From positions 159,278 to 223,277 of the forward strand of contig JAESPD010000001.1 of the NCBI GenBank assembly GCA_016756855.1: a stretch of DNA of 64,000 nucleotides, read 5' to 3'. The notes under the pieces are model-generated. The model ran no database searches. It saw only the letters and a list, made by a program, of their open reading frames with translations, and was not told where the DNA came from. Positions 55,256 through 64,000 of the stretch are shown here, piece after piece. The stretch's first letter is position 1. Every line of letters starts with the position of its first letter. The DNA comes from a gamma proteobacterium endosymbiont of Lamellibrachia anaximandri (lineage in GTDB: Bacteria; Pseudomonadota; Gammaproteobacteria; Chromatiales; Chromatiaceae). The position numbers and the translations under genes are program-made.

Positions 55256-55891
55256 TCACGAACTTCTTTGGGCTTGTTTCGCTTCGTCCAGATCCAGGTC
55301 CAGGTCAAACCAGATGTCGAGCAGGTGATGCACCTCGGCAATACCCTGGCGTTTTGGGGATGAAAAAAGCTGCACCGTAATCTCAGGGTACTCTTTCAGC
55401 GTTTCTCTGACCTTCAAGAGTGTGCTGCTGGCTGCTCCCCGTTTCAGCTTGTCAGCTTTTGTCAGCAGGATGTGAGTGGGAAGGCCCTGGTGGGAGTTCC
55501 ATTCCAGCATCTGCCGGTCAAAATCCTTTAACGGGTGGCGAACATCCATTAATAATATCAGGCCGCGCAGAGACTCCCGCTGTGCCAGGTAGTCTGCGAG
55601 TGCTCCCTGCCACTGGCGTTTTACCGCCTCCGCCACTTTAGCGTAGCCGTATCCCGGCAGGTCGACCAGACGCCTGTTTTCATCCAGTGAAAAGAAGTTG
55701 AGCAGTTGGGTTCGTCCTGGGGTTTTGCTGGTACGCGCCAGGCTTTTTTGCTGGCATAGCGCATTGATGGCGCTGGATTTTCCCGCGTTGGAGCGACCGG
55801 CAAATGCCACTTCGATACCTGTGTCAGCGGGACTTTGAGAGAGTTTGGCTGCGCTGGTGAGGAACTGCGCGCGGTGGTAGAAGGGATTCAT
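55256..55891 (-). CDS. engB: Ribosome biogenesis GTPase EngB (YihA/YsxC)
   Basis: 211 residues, normal length. GTPase motifs: G1 [16 protein letters not shown]3 [12 protein letters not shown]4 [12 protein letters not shown]5 around [11 protein letters not shown]. The N-terminus [28 protein letters not shown] is typical. Needed for 50S assembly. Upstream neighbour (bacteriohemerythrin) is 19 bases away on the same strand. Confidence 0.96.
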   Translation of the reverse strand: MNPFYHRAQFLTSAAKLSQSPADTGIEVAFAGRSNAGKSSAINALCQQKSLARTSKTPGRTQLLNFFSLDENRRLVDLPGYGYAKVAEAVKRQWQGALADYLAQRESLRGLILLMDVRHPLKDFDRQMLEWNSHQGLPTHILLTKADKLKRGAASSTLLKVRETLKEYPEITVQLFSSPKRQGIAEVHHLLDIWFDLDLDLDEAKQAQRSS

Positions 55892-55910
55892 GCGGCCAAG
55901 TACAGGTTGA

Positions 55911-56366
55911 TCAACTGCCCCAAAGGCGCTGGATCCAGGATTTTTTGCTCAGTTTCGGGTTCGCGCCTGCGGCAAGAAAGAAGCCGGTATACTGCATGTC
56001 CTCTTCCATAATGTGCTTGGTGAGCCAGGTCTTGAGGAAATGCAGCAATTCGAAACCGATGGCGGTTTTGCCCGACTCGACCTTTTGTACGAGTTCGATT
56101 ACGTGGTTGAGCAGCTCTTCATGGATCTCTTTGTGTTCTTCATAGCCAGGGTAGTTGAGAATACGCATCAGACTCTCTTCCACGGCAAAGTGTATACGGG
56201 TGTAGTCCGCGAGTTCTGCGAGAATGCCTTTGACGGCATCACTGCCATGGCGCTCGTGGATTGCCTGATGCATGCGGTTTATCAGATTCACCAGAATTTT
56301 GTGCTGTTCGTCGATCTCTTCGATTCCAACGCTTAGCGAATCTGACCACTCTACAAAGGCACCCAT
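55911..56366 (-). CDS. Bacteriohemerythrin (oxygen-binding diiron protein)
   Basis: 151 residues, single-domain. Diiron ligand motifs: [27 protein letters not shown] (first His pair), [10 protein letters not shown] (HxxxE), [14 protein letters not shown] (His) and [12 protein letters not shown] (HxxxxD). All ligands appear present. It binds O2 reversibly, for storage, delivery or sensing in microaerobic cells. Between engB and moaC, all minus strand; operon membership is unclear (105 bases to moaC). Confidence 0.92.
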   Translation of the reverse strand: MGAFVEWSDSLSVGIEEIDEQHKILVNLINRMHQAIHERHGSDAVKGILAELADYTRIHFAVEESLMRILNYPGYEEHKEIHEELLNHVIELVQKVESGKTAIGFELLHFLKTWLTKHIMEEDMQYTGFFLAAGANPKLSKKSWIQRLWGS

Positions 56367-56471
56367 GGCGTATCTCCTCGGGTTGGCATATCGTTCAAAA
56401 GATGCATGTAAGAAATATGAAGAACACTCATGCTATTTTACATTATTTTGCATTTGTTAATATGATCGTAG

Positions 56472-56951
56472 TTACTCAGAACGCTTCCAGTGCCCCGATT
56501 TGCCGCCGGCTTTTTCCAATAGCCGCACCTGATTGATAGTCATGCCGCGATCGACAGCCTTACACATATCATAGATGGTCAATAGCGCGACCTGGGTTGC
56601 ACAGAGCGCTTCCATCTCGACGCCAGTCTGACCACGGGTCTCCACCCTGCTTTGGCAGTAGACACTGTTGCGGTCTGGCTCAGGGATAAGATCGATATTG
56701 ACCTTGGTCAGTGCCAGTGGGTGGCATAGGGGCACCAGATCCGCGGTCTTTTTGGCAGCCATGATGCCGGCTACCCTGGCGATACCGAGCACATCACCCT
56801 TTTTATGCCCTCCCTGCATGATCAGTTGGAGGGTATCAGGCTCCATTTGGATGTATCCTTCAGTGACGGCTACGCGGTGGGTAACGGTTTTATCACCCAC
56901 ATCGACCATATGAGCCTCGCCGATAGCGTTGAAGTGGGTGAGTTCAGACAT
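56472..56951 (-). CDS. moaC: Cyclic pyranopterin monophosphate synthase
   Basis: 159 residues. Family signatures: [41 protein letters not shown] with the catalytic Lys region, and [33 protein letters not shown]. Second step of molybdenum cofactor synthesis. No other moa gene in the window. Five bases downstream of the phosphodiesterase gene. Confidence 0.97.
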   Translation of the reverse strand: MSELTHFNAIGEAHMVDVGDKTVTHRVAVTEGYIQMEPDTLQLIMQGGHKKGDVLGIARVAGIMAAKKTADLVPLCHPLALTKVNIDLIPEPDRNSVYCQSRVETRGQTGVEMEALCATQVALLTIYDMCKAVDRGMTINQVRLLEKAGGKSGHWKRSE

Positions 56952-56956
56952 GTTTG

Positions 56957-57496
56957 CTACTCATCGTCCTCGTGTTCTATCTTCTTCGAGATCTCGCGGA
57001 CCTCAAACTGCATGCTTTCAAGATCGGCCATGACGTAGGTGGCTGCGGATTTTCCGACGCCACCGATAGTACCGGGGTTGACCAGCGGGGTCTTGCCGCC
57101 CTTGATGTTGGGCAGATCTTCAAATTTGACTTTATGGCTGTGGCCGCAGCAGACCAGATCCCAGTTGCCGGTTGCGGCGATCGCACGCGCATAATGGGGG
57201 TAGTGCACCAGAAAGATGCGTTTTCCCGCCAGTTTCACCCCAGCATCCATACCGTGATATTCAATCACGCTGTCTTCATGATTGGTGAGACGCCCCAGAG
57301 TATAGAGGTCGCCGGTATTGTTGCCATGTATGACGTGTACCGGCAAACGGTGCTTATTCAGGCATTTCAGTGTGCTGGGCGCGACGACATCGCCACAATG
57401 CAGCACTGCTTCGGCACCCAGCGACTTGGCCTCGGCAACCGCAGCGTCGAGCAGGGGGATATGGTCATGGCTGTCGGATAAAATGCAGATCTTCAT
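56957..57496 (-). CDS. YfcE/MJ0936-like metallophosphoesterase
   Basis: 179 residues. Calcineurin-like motifs: [51 protein letters not shown] and [12 protein letters not shown]. These give the two-metal phosphodiesterase site. Natural substrate unknown in this family. The stop lies 5 bases before the moaC ATG, so both are probably on one transcript. Confidence 0.92.
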   Translation of the reverse strand: MKICILSDSHDHIPLLDAAVAEAKSLGAEAVLHCGDVVAPSTLKCLNKHRLPVHVIHGNNTGDLYTLGRLTNHEDSVIEYHGMDAGVKLAGKRIFLVHYPHYARAIAATGNWDLVCCGHSHKVKFEDLPNIKGGKTPLVNPGTIGGVGKSAATYVMADLESMQFEVREISKKIEHEDDE

Positions 57497-57559
57497 GGAT
57501 TTTGGTTGCTTTGGGGAGGGGCAAACTATTATAGCCTGTTCAAGCCTCCAGTCGCCCCG

Positions 57560-58108
57560 TTAGAAATTGGGTTTTTCCGGGGCGTCCTGGTACATCTTGA
57601 CGCTCGATAGAATCTCCTCCTTCGCTTCATCGATTCCGTACCAGCCGTCGACGCGAACCCATTTCCCTTCGTCGAGGTCTTTGTAGTGTTCGAAGAAGTG
57701 GGAGATGCGGTTGAGTACGTCACCGGGCAAATCCCGGAAGCTCTGCACATGGCGGTAGGATTTGCAGGACTTGTCGATCGGCACAGCGAGAATCTTGGCG
57801 TCATCGCCGGACTCATCCTTCATCTTTAGTACGCCGACCGGGCGGCAGGAGATGACCGACCCTGGGATCAATGGATAGGGCGTAAGCACCAGCACATCGA
57901 CCGGGTCGCCGTCTGGTGAGAGCGTATGGGGCACATAACCGTAGTTGCAGGGGTAGTGCATCGCTGTGGACATGAAACGGTCGACGAACATTGCGCCGGT
58001 TTCCTTATCCAACTCATATTTGACGGGATCTGAATGAGCTGGAATCTCAATGATGACATTGATTTCATTGGGTACGTTGTTACCGGAACTGACTCTGTCC
58101 AGATTCAT
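57560..58108 (-). CDS. ppa: Soluble inorganic pyrophosphatase
   Basis: 182 residues, family I. Signature [30 protein letters not shown] contains the DGDPVD metal-binding core; [18 protein letters not shown] and [17 protein letters not shown] are also typical. Hydrolyses PPi to phosphate. Located beside a membrane H+-pyrophosphatase and a PPi-dependent phosphofructokinase. Confidence 0.97.
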   Translation of the reverse strand: MNLDRVSSGNNVPNEINVIIEIPAHSDPVKYELDKETGAMFVDRFMSTAMHYPCNYGYVPHTLSPDGDPVDVLVLTPYPLIPGSVISCRPVGVLKMKDESGDDAKILAVPIDKSCKSYRHVQSFRDLPGDVLNRISHFFEHYKDLDEGKWVRVDGWYGIDEAKEEILSSVKMYQDAPEKPNF

Positions 58109-58338
58109 AAATTGCTACCTTTATGGGCGCAAAAGGCCGAATAGATGTCGGCCTCTGTGTGTAAAACTTATTTTGTTGATTGGCGATGCCGACCCGAATG
58201 ATCGATCTACTGCCATGCAATTTTGGGCTAGATTAAGGGTATGTGCGGCGGGTGTCCAGTTTGTTGAGTATTTCCCTTTTTCATGGAGCGGGAATTTTTT
58301 TGTTGAGATATCTGGTTGTGGGTCACAAATGAACCCAA

Positions 58339-58370
58339 CAAAAAAGGGGGGCCGAAGCCCCCCTTTTTCA
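58339..58370 (-). terminator. Intrinsic terminator after hppA
   Basis: Minus strand: AAAAAGGGGGGC-TTCG-GCCCCCCTTTTTT. A stable UUCG-type tetraloop and 7-bp GC stem with T-run, 20 bases past the hppA stop. Nearly symmetrical, so it could also work on the plus strand. Confidence 0.9.
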
Positions 58371-58390
58371 ATCAAACCAGAGGTCTGAAA

Positions 58391-60418
58391 TTACAGCAGC
58401 GGTACGATCAGCAGCGCAACGATGTTGATGATCTTGATCAGCGGGTTGACGGCAGGACCGGCGGTGTCTTTGTAGGGGTCGCCTACGGTGTCGCCAGTGA
58501 CGGCCGCTTTATGTGCATCGGAGCCTTTGCCGCCGAAATTGCCGTCCTCGATGTACTTCTTGGCGTTATCCCATGCGCCACCACCGGTGGTCATGGAGAT
58601 GGCCACGAAGAGGCCGGTGACGATGGTGCCGATCAACAAACCGCCCAGTGCCTGCGCGCCGAGGGTCAGACCTACGACCACCGGTACCGCAATCGGCAGC
58701 AGTGAAGGGATGATCATCTCCTTGATGGCCGATTTGGTCAGCATGTCCACAGCCTTGGAGTAGTCAGGCTTCTGGCTGTGATCCATGATGCCGGGCATCT
58801 CGCGGAACTGGCGGCGAACCTCGTTGACGATGCCGCCGGCAGCGCGGCCCACGGCCTCCATTGCCATGGCGCCGAACAGGTAAGGCACCAGACCACCGAT
58901 GAACAGGCCGATGATGACCATGTGGTTGGAGAGGTCAAAGCTGACCATCTTACCGGCAGAGTCCAGGCTGTGGGTGAAGTCAGCGAACAGCACCAGCGCG
59001 GCCAGACCGGCGGAACCGATGGCGTAGCCTTTGGTCACTGCCTTGGTGGTGTTACCCACGGCATCCAGCGGATCGGTGATGTTGCGGATCTTCTCGTCGA
59101 GCTCGGCCATCTCGGCAATACCACCGGCGTTGTCGGTGATGGGTCCGTAGGCGTCCAGGGCGACGATGATGCCGGTCATGGAGAGCATGGCGGTTGCAGC
59201 GATGGCGATACCGTAGAGACCGGCCAGGTCGTGAGCGCCCCAGATGGAGGCGCAGACAGCGAGTACCGGTGCAGCGGTAGACTTCATGGAGAGGCCGAGG
59301 CCGGCGATCACGTTGGTGCCGTCACCGGTAGTGGATGCCTCAGCGATGTGTCTCACTGGGGCAAACTCAGTGGCGGTGTAGTACTCGGTGATCACAACCA
59401 TTGCCGCAGTCAGCACCAGGCCGATCATGGCGGAGCCAAACAGCGCCATGACCGGGTTGGTGACGCCCTCGATAACCACGTCAGCCATCATGTAGTCGGT
59501 GACGAAGTAGAAGGCCACTGCGGCGATGACGCCGGCAACCGCCAGTCCCTTGTAGAGCGCGATCATGATCTTGGTATCGCCCTCATTCGCCTTGACGAAA
59601 TAGGTGCCGATCACAGAGGCTATGATGGATACGCCGCCGAGTACCAACGGGTAGGTGATTGCTGCGCCACCGGAGACCAGCAGGCTGCCCAGCAGCATGG
59701 TGGCGACCACGGTTACCGCGTAGGTCTCGAACAGATCGGCCGCCATGCCGGCGCAGTCGCCCACATTGTCGCCCACGTTGTCAGCGATAACCGCAGGGTT
59801 GCGTGGGTCATCCTCGGGGATGCCCGCTTCAACCTTACCGACGATGTCCGCACCTACATCCGCACCCTTGGTGAAGATGCCGCCGCCAAGACGAGCGAAG
59901 ATGGAGATCAATGAGCCGCCGAAGGCGAGGCCGACCAACGCGTGCAGTGCTTCGCTGTCGGAGACGCCCATCTGATGGAGGATGGCGTAGTAACCGGCCA
60001 CACCCAGCAGGCCCAGCCCAACCACCAGCATGCCGGTGATGGCGCCGCCGCGGAAGGCGATCTGCAGAGCAGCGTTGATGCCGTGGTTGGCGGCTTCTGC
60101 GGTGCGCAGGTTGGAACGTACCGAGATGTTCATGCCGATGTAACCGGTGGCGCCGGACAGGATGGCACCGATAGCGAAGCCGATTGCAGTGGGCACGCCC
60201 AAGGCGGCAAAAAGGACCACGAACATGACAGCGCCGACAATACCTATTGCGGTGTACTGGCGGTTAAGGTAGGCGGTGGCGCCCTCCTGTATGGCAGCGG
60301 CGATCTCTTTCATTCGATCGTTGCCTTCCGGCTGTGCCAGTATCCATTTGATGGATACAACTCCATAAGCCAGTGCAGCAGCGGCACAGACCAGACTAAA
60401 AATTAGTTCGTTACTCAC
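58391..60418 (-). CDS. hppA: K+-insensitive membrane H+-pyrophosphatase
   Basis: 675 residues, GTG start with GGAGGG upstream. Sixteen-helix M-PPase with PPi/Mg sites [50 protein letters not shown] and the C-terminal [21 protein letters not shown]. The helix-12 motif reads GNTTKA; Lys at this position marks the K+-independent class, in which K+-dependent enzymes have Ala. It pumps protons on PPi hydrolysis, or makes PPi in reverse. Its neighbours pfp and ppa point to PPi-based energy conservation. Confidence 0.95.
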   Translation of the reverse strand: MSNELIFSLVCAAAALAYGVVSIKWILAQPEGNDRMKEIAAAIQEGATAYLNRQYTAIGIVGAVMFVVLFAALGVPTAIGFAIGAILSGATGYIGMNISVRSNLRTAEAANHGINAALQIAFRGGAITGMLVVGLGLLGVAGYYAILHQMGVSDSEALHALVGLAFGGSLISIFARLGGGIFTKGADVGADIVGKVEAGIPEDDPRNPAVIADNVGDNVGDCAGMAADLFETYAVTVVATMLLGSLLVSGGAAITYPLVLGGVSIIASVIGTYFVKANEGDTKIMIALYKGLAVAGVIAAVAFYFVTDYMMADVVIEGVTNPVMALFGSAMIGLVLTAAMVVITEYYTATEFAPVRHIAEASTTGDGTNVIAGLGLSMKSTAAPVLAVCASIWGAHDLAGLYGIAIAATAMLSMTGIIVALDAYGPITDNAGGIAEMAELDEKIRNITDPLDAVGNTTKAVTKGYAIGSAGLAALVLFADFTHSLDSAGKMVSFDLSNHMVIIGLFIGGLVPYLFGAMAMEAVGRAAGGIVNEVRRQFREMPGIMDHSQKPDYSKAVDMLTKSAIKEMIIPSLLPIAVPVVVGLTLGAQALGGLLIGTIVTGLFVAISMTTGGGAWDNAKKYIEDGNFGGKGSDAHKAAVTGDTVGDPYKDTAGPAVNPLIKIINIVALLIVPLL

Positions 60419-60565
60419 GTAGGAACCCTCCTCAACGTATTAATAGATCGGATAACGGTTTTTTGGTCGATATTACTTCGGTCGCTGGCCGCGCTTCCCC
60501 ACGCGCAGACCTACTACTTTCTAATATTCCTAAATGCCAAATCTTTGACTCGAATCAAATCAGGC

Positions 60566-60598
60566 GAAAAAAGAGGGGGCACTGAAACAGCCCCCACT
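60566..60598 (-). terminator. Intrinsic terminator after pfp
   Basis: Minus strand: GTGGGGGC, loop TGTTTCAGT, GCCCCCTC then TTTTTT, directly after the pfp stop and before hppA, so the two genes are separately terminated. Confidence 0.88.
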
Positions 60599-60608
60599 TT
60601 GTTTGGCC

Positions 60609-61865
60609 TTAGATTTCGAATTTTTCCAGCTTTTGCGGCACGGCCACGCCCTTCATGGTGACGTACTTTGGCATTCCATTGTCATCATACTCGGGGTAGG
60701 CCTCGCCCTTGATCAGCGGGTAGAGGTACTCCTTACACTTGTCGGTGATGCCGAAGCCATCTTCAGAGATGAAATCCGTCGGCATCATCTTCTCGACATT
60801 GGCGACCTCGCTCAGCGGGGCTTCACCGATGCTCCATTTGTAGGGATTGGAAGATTCGCGAACCACGGTCGGCATGATGGAATTCTTGCCTTCCAGTGCC
60901 TTTTCCACAGCGGCCTGACCCAGGGCATAGGCCTGCTCGACGTCAGACTCAGAGGCCAGATGACGTGCTGCGCGTTGCAGATAATCAGCTACAGCCCAGT
61001 GGAACTTGAGGTCCAGGGCGTCCTTGATCATGTTGGCGACGACTGGCGCAGCACCACCCAGCTGGGCGTGGCCGAAGGAGTCACGTGTGCCTTGCTCGGC
61101 CAGGAAAGTGCCATCAGGGTAGTGGGCGCCTTCAGAGACGCAGATGGTGCAGTAGCCGTGCTCTTTCACCTTGGCATCGACAGCCGCGATGAATTTCTCC
61201 TTGTCGAACTCGATCTCAGGGAACAGGGTGACAACCGGAATGCCGTAGTCCTCGACCAGCGCGCCGGCGGCGGCGATCCAGCCTGCGTGACGACCCATCA
61301 CCTCAATCACGAAGATCTTGGTGGAGGTGGCAGCCATGGAGCGCACGTCGTAGGAGGCCTCCAGGGTGGAAACGGCGATATACTTGGCCACGGAACCGAA
61401 ACCAGGGCAGTTGTCGGTGATCGGCAGGTCGTTGTCCACGGTCTTCGGCACATGGATTGCCTGAACCGGGTAGCCCATTTTTTCGGAGAGCTGGGAGACC
61501 TTGTAGCAGGTGTCGGCAGAGTCGCCGCCGCCATTATAGAAAAAGTAGCCGATGTTGTGGGCCTTGAAGATCTCGATCAAACGCTCATATTCACGCTTGC
61601 TCTCCTCCAGCCCCTTCAGCTTGAAGCGGCAGGAACCGAAACCGCCGGAAGGGGTGGTCTTCAGTGCAGCGATATCTTCAGCGGACTCCTGGGAGGTGTC
61701 GATCAGATCTTCGGTCAGTGCGCCGATGATGCCGTTGCGGCCTGCGTAGACGTTGGCGATCTTGTCGCTGTGCTTGCGGCAGGTCTCGATGACGCCACAG
61801 GCAGATGAGTTGATGACTGCGGTCACACCACCGGACTGGGCGTAAAAGGCATTCTTTGCTGTCAT
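60609..61865 (-). CDS. pfp: PPi-dependent 6-phosphofructokinase
   Basis: 418 residues. The phosphoryl-donor loop reads NGGGDSADT at 111-119; Asp115, where ATP-dependent enzymes have Gly, blocks ATP. The fructose-6-phosphate loop reads PKTVDND at 140-146, with Lys141 in place of Gly. Both marks are those of the PPi-dependent class. MGRHAGWIA is also present. The reaction is reversible: in the gluconeogenic / Calvin direction it makes PPi from fructose-1,6-bisphosphate. In some chemoautotrophs it also acts on sedoheptulose-1,7-bisphosphate. Upstream of hppA on the same strand, with its own terminator. Confidence 0.95.
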   Translation of the reverse strand: MTAKNAFYAQSGGVTAVINSSACGVIETCRKHSDKIANVYAGRNGIIGALTEDLIDTSQESAEDIAALKTTPSGGFGSCRFKLKGLEESKREYERLIEIFKAHNIGYFFYNGGGDSADTCYKVSQLSEKMGYPVQAIHVPKTVDNDLPITDNCPGFGSVAKYIAVSTLEASYDVRSMAATSTKIFVIEVMGRHAGWIAAAGALVEDYGIPVVTLFPEIEFDKEKFIAAVDAKVKEHGYCTICVSEGAHYPDGTFLAEQGTRDSFGHAQLGGAAPVVANMIKDALDLKFHWAVADYLQRAARHLASESDVEQAYALGQAAVEKALEGKNSIMPTVVRESSNPYKWSIGEAPLSEVANVEKMMPTDFISEDGFGITDKCKEYLYPLIKGEAYPEYDDNGMPKYVTMKGVAVPQKLEKFEI

Positions 61866-61918
61866 GTCTGGCTAACTCCCTAATTTTATAGCGGAAAAAA
61901 GGATATTGTCTGGAACTG

Positions 61919-62266
61919 TTATTTCAGGTCGCCCCGCTCTTTAGCCTCATAGTCGGCCTGGGTTTGTAGCAGGGAAACAATACATTCAGTCAAATCGTCA
62001 TACTCATGGACGCCGGTGCCGTACTGCTGGTATCCCCGGTAGAAAAATTGGCAGCGGTATCTGCGGTCACCCGTCTTGAACAGCACGAAGTTGCAGTCGT
62101 CCTCGTTCCAGTAGACGACAGGGCAGCTTGTGAGCTCTCTGTCAGAGAGCATGAGACGTATCTCAGCGTCTGCGAGCTGCAGGGGCACATCGCGGTCGTA
62201 GCGCTCTTTGAGGGTGGTCTCGATGATCCAGCGCTCTGAGTCGGTAATATCTGAAATTTCCGGCAT
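61919..62266 (-). CDS. Hypothetical protein upstream of pfp
   Basis: 115 residues from the ATG at 62266; a TTG at 62293 would add nine residues, and no good ribosome site marks either. Acidic, cytoplasmic, with SERWIIETTLKERYDRDVPLQLADAEIRL and VVYWNEDDCNFVLFKTGDRRYRC, then FFYRGYQQYGTGVHEYDDL. Aromatic-rich beta pattern; no family recognised. It lies 54 bases upstream of pfp on the same strand and might be expressed with it. Confidence 0.65.
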   Translation of the reverse strand: MPEISDITDSERWIIETTLKERYDRDVPLQLADAEIRLMLSDRELTSCPVVYWNEDDCNFVLFKTGDRRYRCQFFYRGYQQYGTGVHEYDDLTECIVSLLQTQADYEAKERGDLK

Positions 62267-62587
62267 GGAGGGGAAGGTCTGCAAGTCCGTCAATTAAATC
62301 AAGCCCAGAGTCGCCGGGCCACGGGGGTCGAAGCATAATCGATTGCCCCGGATGAGTACACAAACTTCGTTGACTTTAGGGGTATTCTGATATTAGCTTA
62401 CCCAAGCTGATCAACGGCGGCCAATCCAAAACTTAGATACAGTCATGGAATTTCCTAATTAGCTGATGGTGTAGGGCATGGGACAGCGTTTTTTTGCTTC
62501 CTGCAGCGTTTGGGACATGGGTGTTTATGCAGATTTGGCTGCGGGTTGGCCACACATAAAATACCACTTAACAAAAGGGGAGTGGCG

Positions 62588-64000
62588 ATGAGAATCGTTC
62601 TGCTTGGAGCGCCAGGATCGGGTAAGGGAACCCAGGCCAAAAAGATTGTGGGGAAATACGGGATTCCCCAGATCTCCACCGGGGATCTGCTGCGGGCCGC
62701 TGTGGCGGCGGAGTCTGAACTGGGTAGACAGGCCAAGGAGGCAATGGAGTCGGGGCACTTGGTTTCCGACGATATTGTCCTGGCCATGATCCGGGAGCGG
62801 CTGCAGGCCCAGGATGTGAAGGAGGGATACATTCTCGACGGTTTCCCGCGCAATCTAACCCAGTCCGAGACCCTCGACGCCATGCTCAGTGAGCTGGGTC
62901 AGCCTTTGGATCTCGCGATACTCATCCATGTGGAAACCGATGCGCTGATGGAGCGGCTGGTCGGACGGCGCAATTGTGAGTCCTGTGGCCAGATGTACAA
63001 CATCTACAGCAGCCCCACTATCGTCGAAGGTGTGTGCGACAAGTGCGGCGGCAAGCTGCACCAGCGGGTGGATGATAACGAAGAGACCATCAGCCATCGG
63101 CTGCATGTCTATGACAACCTGACCGTGCCACTGATCGAGCATTATGATGAACAGGGCAAGCTACGTCGGATCGAAGGCGCAGGGGAGATCGAAGAGATCT
63201 TTGCTAGCGTTTGTCAGATTCTGGATGGGGTTGCTGCATCCCCTGTAGTTGAGGTGGAGACGCCGCTGCCGGAAAAGGATGATGAAGTGATGGAACCGGA
63301 ACAGATTGCACCACCCGAGCCGGAGTCTGAACCTGAGGTTGTTGCCGTGGTCGAGTCAGAGCCGGTTGCAGTGATGGAGGCGGTTGAAGAGAAAGTGCCT
63401 GAGATAATCACGGTGGCGGAAGAGAAGATTGTTACGAGGAAGAAGGCGCCAGCCAAGAAAAAGGTGGCTGCCAAGAAGAAGGTGTCCAGCAAAAAGAAGG
63501 CCTCCGCCAAGAAAAAGGTGGCTGCGAAGAAGAAGGTCTCCAGCAAGAAGAAGGTGAAGGCGAAGAAGAAGGCGCCAGCCAAGAAAAAGGTGGCTGCGAA
63601 GAAGAAGGTCTCCAGCAAGAAGAAGGTGAAGGCGAAGAAGAAGGCGCCAGCCAAGAAAAAGGTGGCTGCCAAGAAGAAGGTGTCCAGCAAAAAGAAGGCC
63701 TCCGCCAAGAAAAAGGTGGCTGCGAAGAAGAAGGTCTCCAGCAAGAAGAAGGTGAAGGCGAAGAAGAAGGCCTCCGCCAAGAAAAAGGTGGCTGCGAAGA
63801 AGAGGGTGTCCACCAGGAAAAAGGTGAAGGCGAAAAAGAAGGCCTCCGCCAAGAAAAAGGTGGCCGCAAAGAAGAGGGTGTCCACCAGGAAAAAGGTGAA
63901 GGCGAAGAAGAAGGCCTCCGCCAGGAAAAAGGGTGCTGCAAAGAAGAAGGTCTCCAGCAAGAAGAAGGCAACGGCGAAGAAAAAAACCTCCGCCAGGAAA
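62588..64000 (+). CDS. adk: Adenylate kinase with long lysine-rich histone-H1-like C-terminal tail (runs off window)
   Basis: 471 codons without a stop to the window end, against about 215 in a normal Adk. Residues 1-213 are a complete long-form enzyme: P-loop GAPGSGKGTQ, STGDLLRAAV, DGFPRNLTQ, and an LID domain with CESC...CDKC, a four-Cys zinc site. An acidic Glu/Pro/Val linker follows at about 214-278 (EVETPLPEKDDEVMEPEQ...). Then comes an array of 6-residue units of type KKKVAA / KKKVSS / KKKASA / KKKVKA / KKKAPA, continuing past 64000. The core converts AMP + ATP to 2 ADP. The tail resembles bacterial H1-like (AlgP/HctA-type) DNA- or RNA-binding tails. AGGGGAG precedes the ATG at 62588; nothing else was recognised in 62294-62587. 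Confidence 0.93.
   Translation, partial: MRIVLLGAPGSGKGTQAKKIVGKYGIPQISTGDLLRAAVAAESELGRQAKEAMESGHLVSDDIVLAMIRERLQAQDVKEGYILDGFPRNLTQSETLDAMLSELGQPLDLAILIHVETDALMERLVGRRNCESCGQMYNIYSSPTIVEGVCDKCGGKLHQRVDDNEETISHRLHVYDNLTVPLIEHYDEQGKLRRIEGAGEIEEIFASVCQILDGVAASPVVEVETPLPEKDDEVMEPEQIAPPEPESEPEVVAVVESEPVAVMEAVEEKVPEIITVAEEKIVTRKKAPAKKKVAAKKKVSSKKKASAKKKVAAKKKVSSKKKVKAKKKAPAKKKVAAKKKVSSKKKVKAKKKAPAKKKVAAKKKVSSKKKASAKKKVAAKKKVSSKKKVKAKKKASAKKKVAAKKRVSTRKKVKAKKKASAKKKVAAKKRVSTRKKVKAKKKASARKKGAAKKKVSSKKKATAKKKTSARK
63427..64000. repeat. Tandem imperfect 18-bp coding repeats (lysine-rich tail)
   Basis: Unit of 18 bases of type AAGAAAAAGGTGGCTGCC, alternating with versions coding VSS, ASA, VKA and APA spacers between KKK triplets. 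Larger blocks repeat almost exactly (for example the stretch from 63562 recurs from 63634). Such arrays are prone to length change by slippage or recombination. Part of the adenylate kinase frame. Confidence 0.85.

Noticed and set aside
58778..59914. Long plus-strand open frame (378 residues)
   Set aside because: Lies entirely antisense to hppA, is His/Gly/Asp-rich in the manner of a codon shadow, and matches no family.
60603..61808. Long plus-strand open frame (401 residues)
   Set aside because: Antisense to pfp, whose motifs are unmistakable; low-complexity composition typical of a shadow.
63214..63960. Minus-strand FFFA-type repetitive hydrophobic frame
   Set aside because: It is the reverse complement of the lysine repeats of the adk tail; the plus frame continues a real enzyme.
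63427..64000. Possible CRISPR-like array
   Set aside because: Units are contiguous without unique spacers and stay in the adk reading frame.

Overview
This 64 kb window looks like a chromosomal segment of a gammaproteobacterium of the Chromatiales / sulfur-oxidizer type. Its GC content looks moderately high by eye. The order argH - algZ - algR - hemC - hemD - hemX - hemY, with cyaA nearby, is the one known from pseudomonads and relatives. Inorganic pyrophosphatase, a membrane H+-pyrophosphatase and a PPi-dependent phosphofructokinase lie together, as reported for thiotrophic symbionts and methanotrophs. The placement is inference from gene content; no rRNA, tRNA, phage, transposase or CRISPR array was seen.

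Layout. 1-1.6 kb: start of class I adenylate cyclase, a PAS-GGDEF protein with a ruined GGDEF motif, and a MazG-like pyrophosphohydrolase. 1.7-10.6 kb: an accessory block between cyaA and argH. It holds an octaheme cytochrome with C-terminal repeats, an AraC-type regulator, an OmpA-like protein, a beta-barrel, an arylsulfatase, two small envelope proteins, a decayed arylsulfatase fragment and a 33-codon stub next to argH. A near-identical sequence motif sits in front of both the regulator and the arylsulfatase. 10.6-19 kb: argH, the AlgZ/AlgR-type two-component system translationally coupled to a diheme lipoprotein cytochrome, then the haem genes hemCDXY. 19-29 kb: YehS, DbpA, a membrane-anchored acyltransferase-like protein, a ferredoxin-type reductase, an epimerase, a probable sigma-54-driven structured RNA, a peptidoglycan-binding secreted protein, a ParA-like ATPase and UbiD, with dispersed palindromic elements. 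29-33.4 kb: an RND efflux pair plus a small Cys-rich protein. 33.7-39 kb: cobalamin uptake (btuB-btuF-btuC-btuD) behind a cobalamin riboswitch.

39.6-45 kb: topA, smg, dprA and a LysM protein on the minus strand. 45-55 kb: def, fmt, rsmB, a DUF4390 protein, ntrY, ntrX, trkA and trkH on the plus strand. 55-58 kb: a candidate small RNA beside engB, then engB, bacteriohemerythrin, moaC, a YfcE-like phosphodiesterase and ppa. 58-62 kb: hppA and pfp. The window ends inside an adenylate kinase gene that carries a long lysine-rich, histone-H1-like tail.

How genes work together: hemCDXY feeds haem synthesis, and several c-type cytochromes need that haem. ppa, hppA and pfp form a pyrophosphate economy in which PPi made by reverse PFK could drive proton pumping. 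The btu genes form one complete outer-to-inner membrane vitamin B12 route. NtrY/NtrX precede the K+ uptake genes trkA/trkH.
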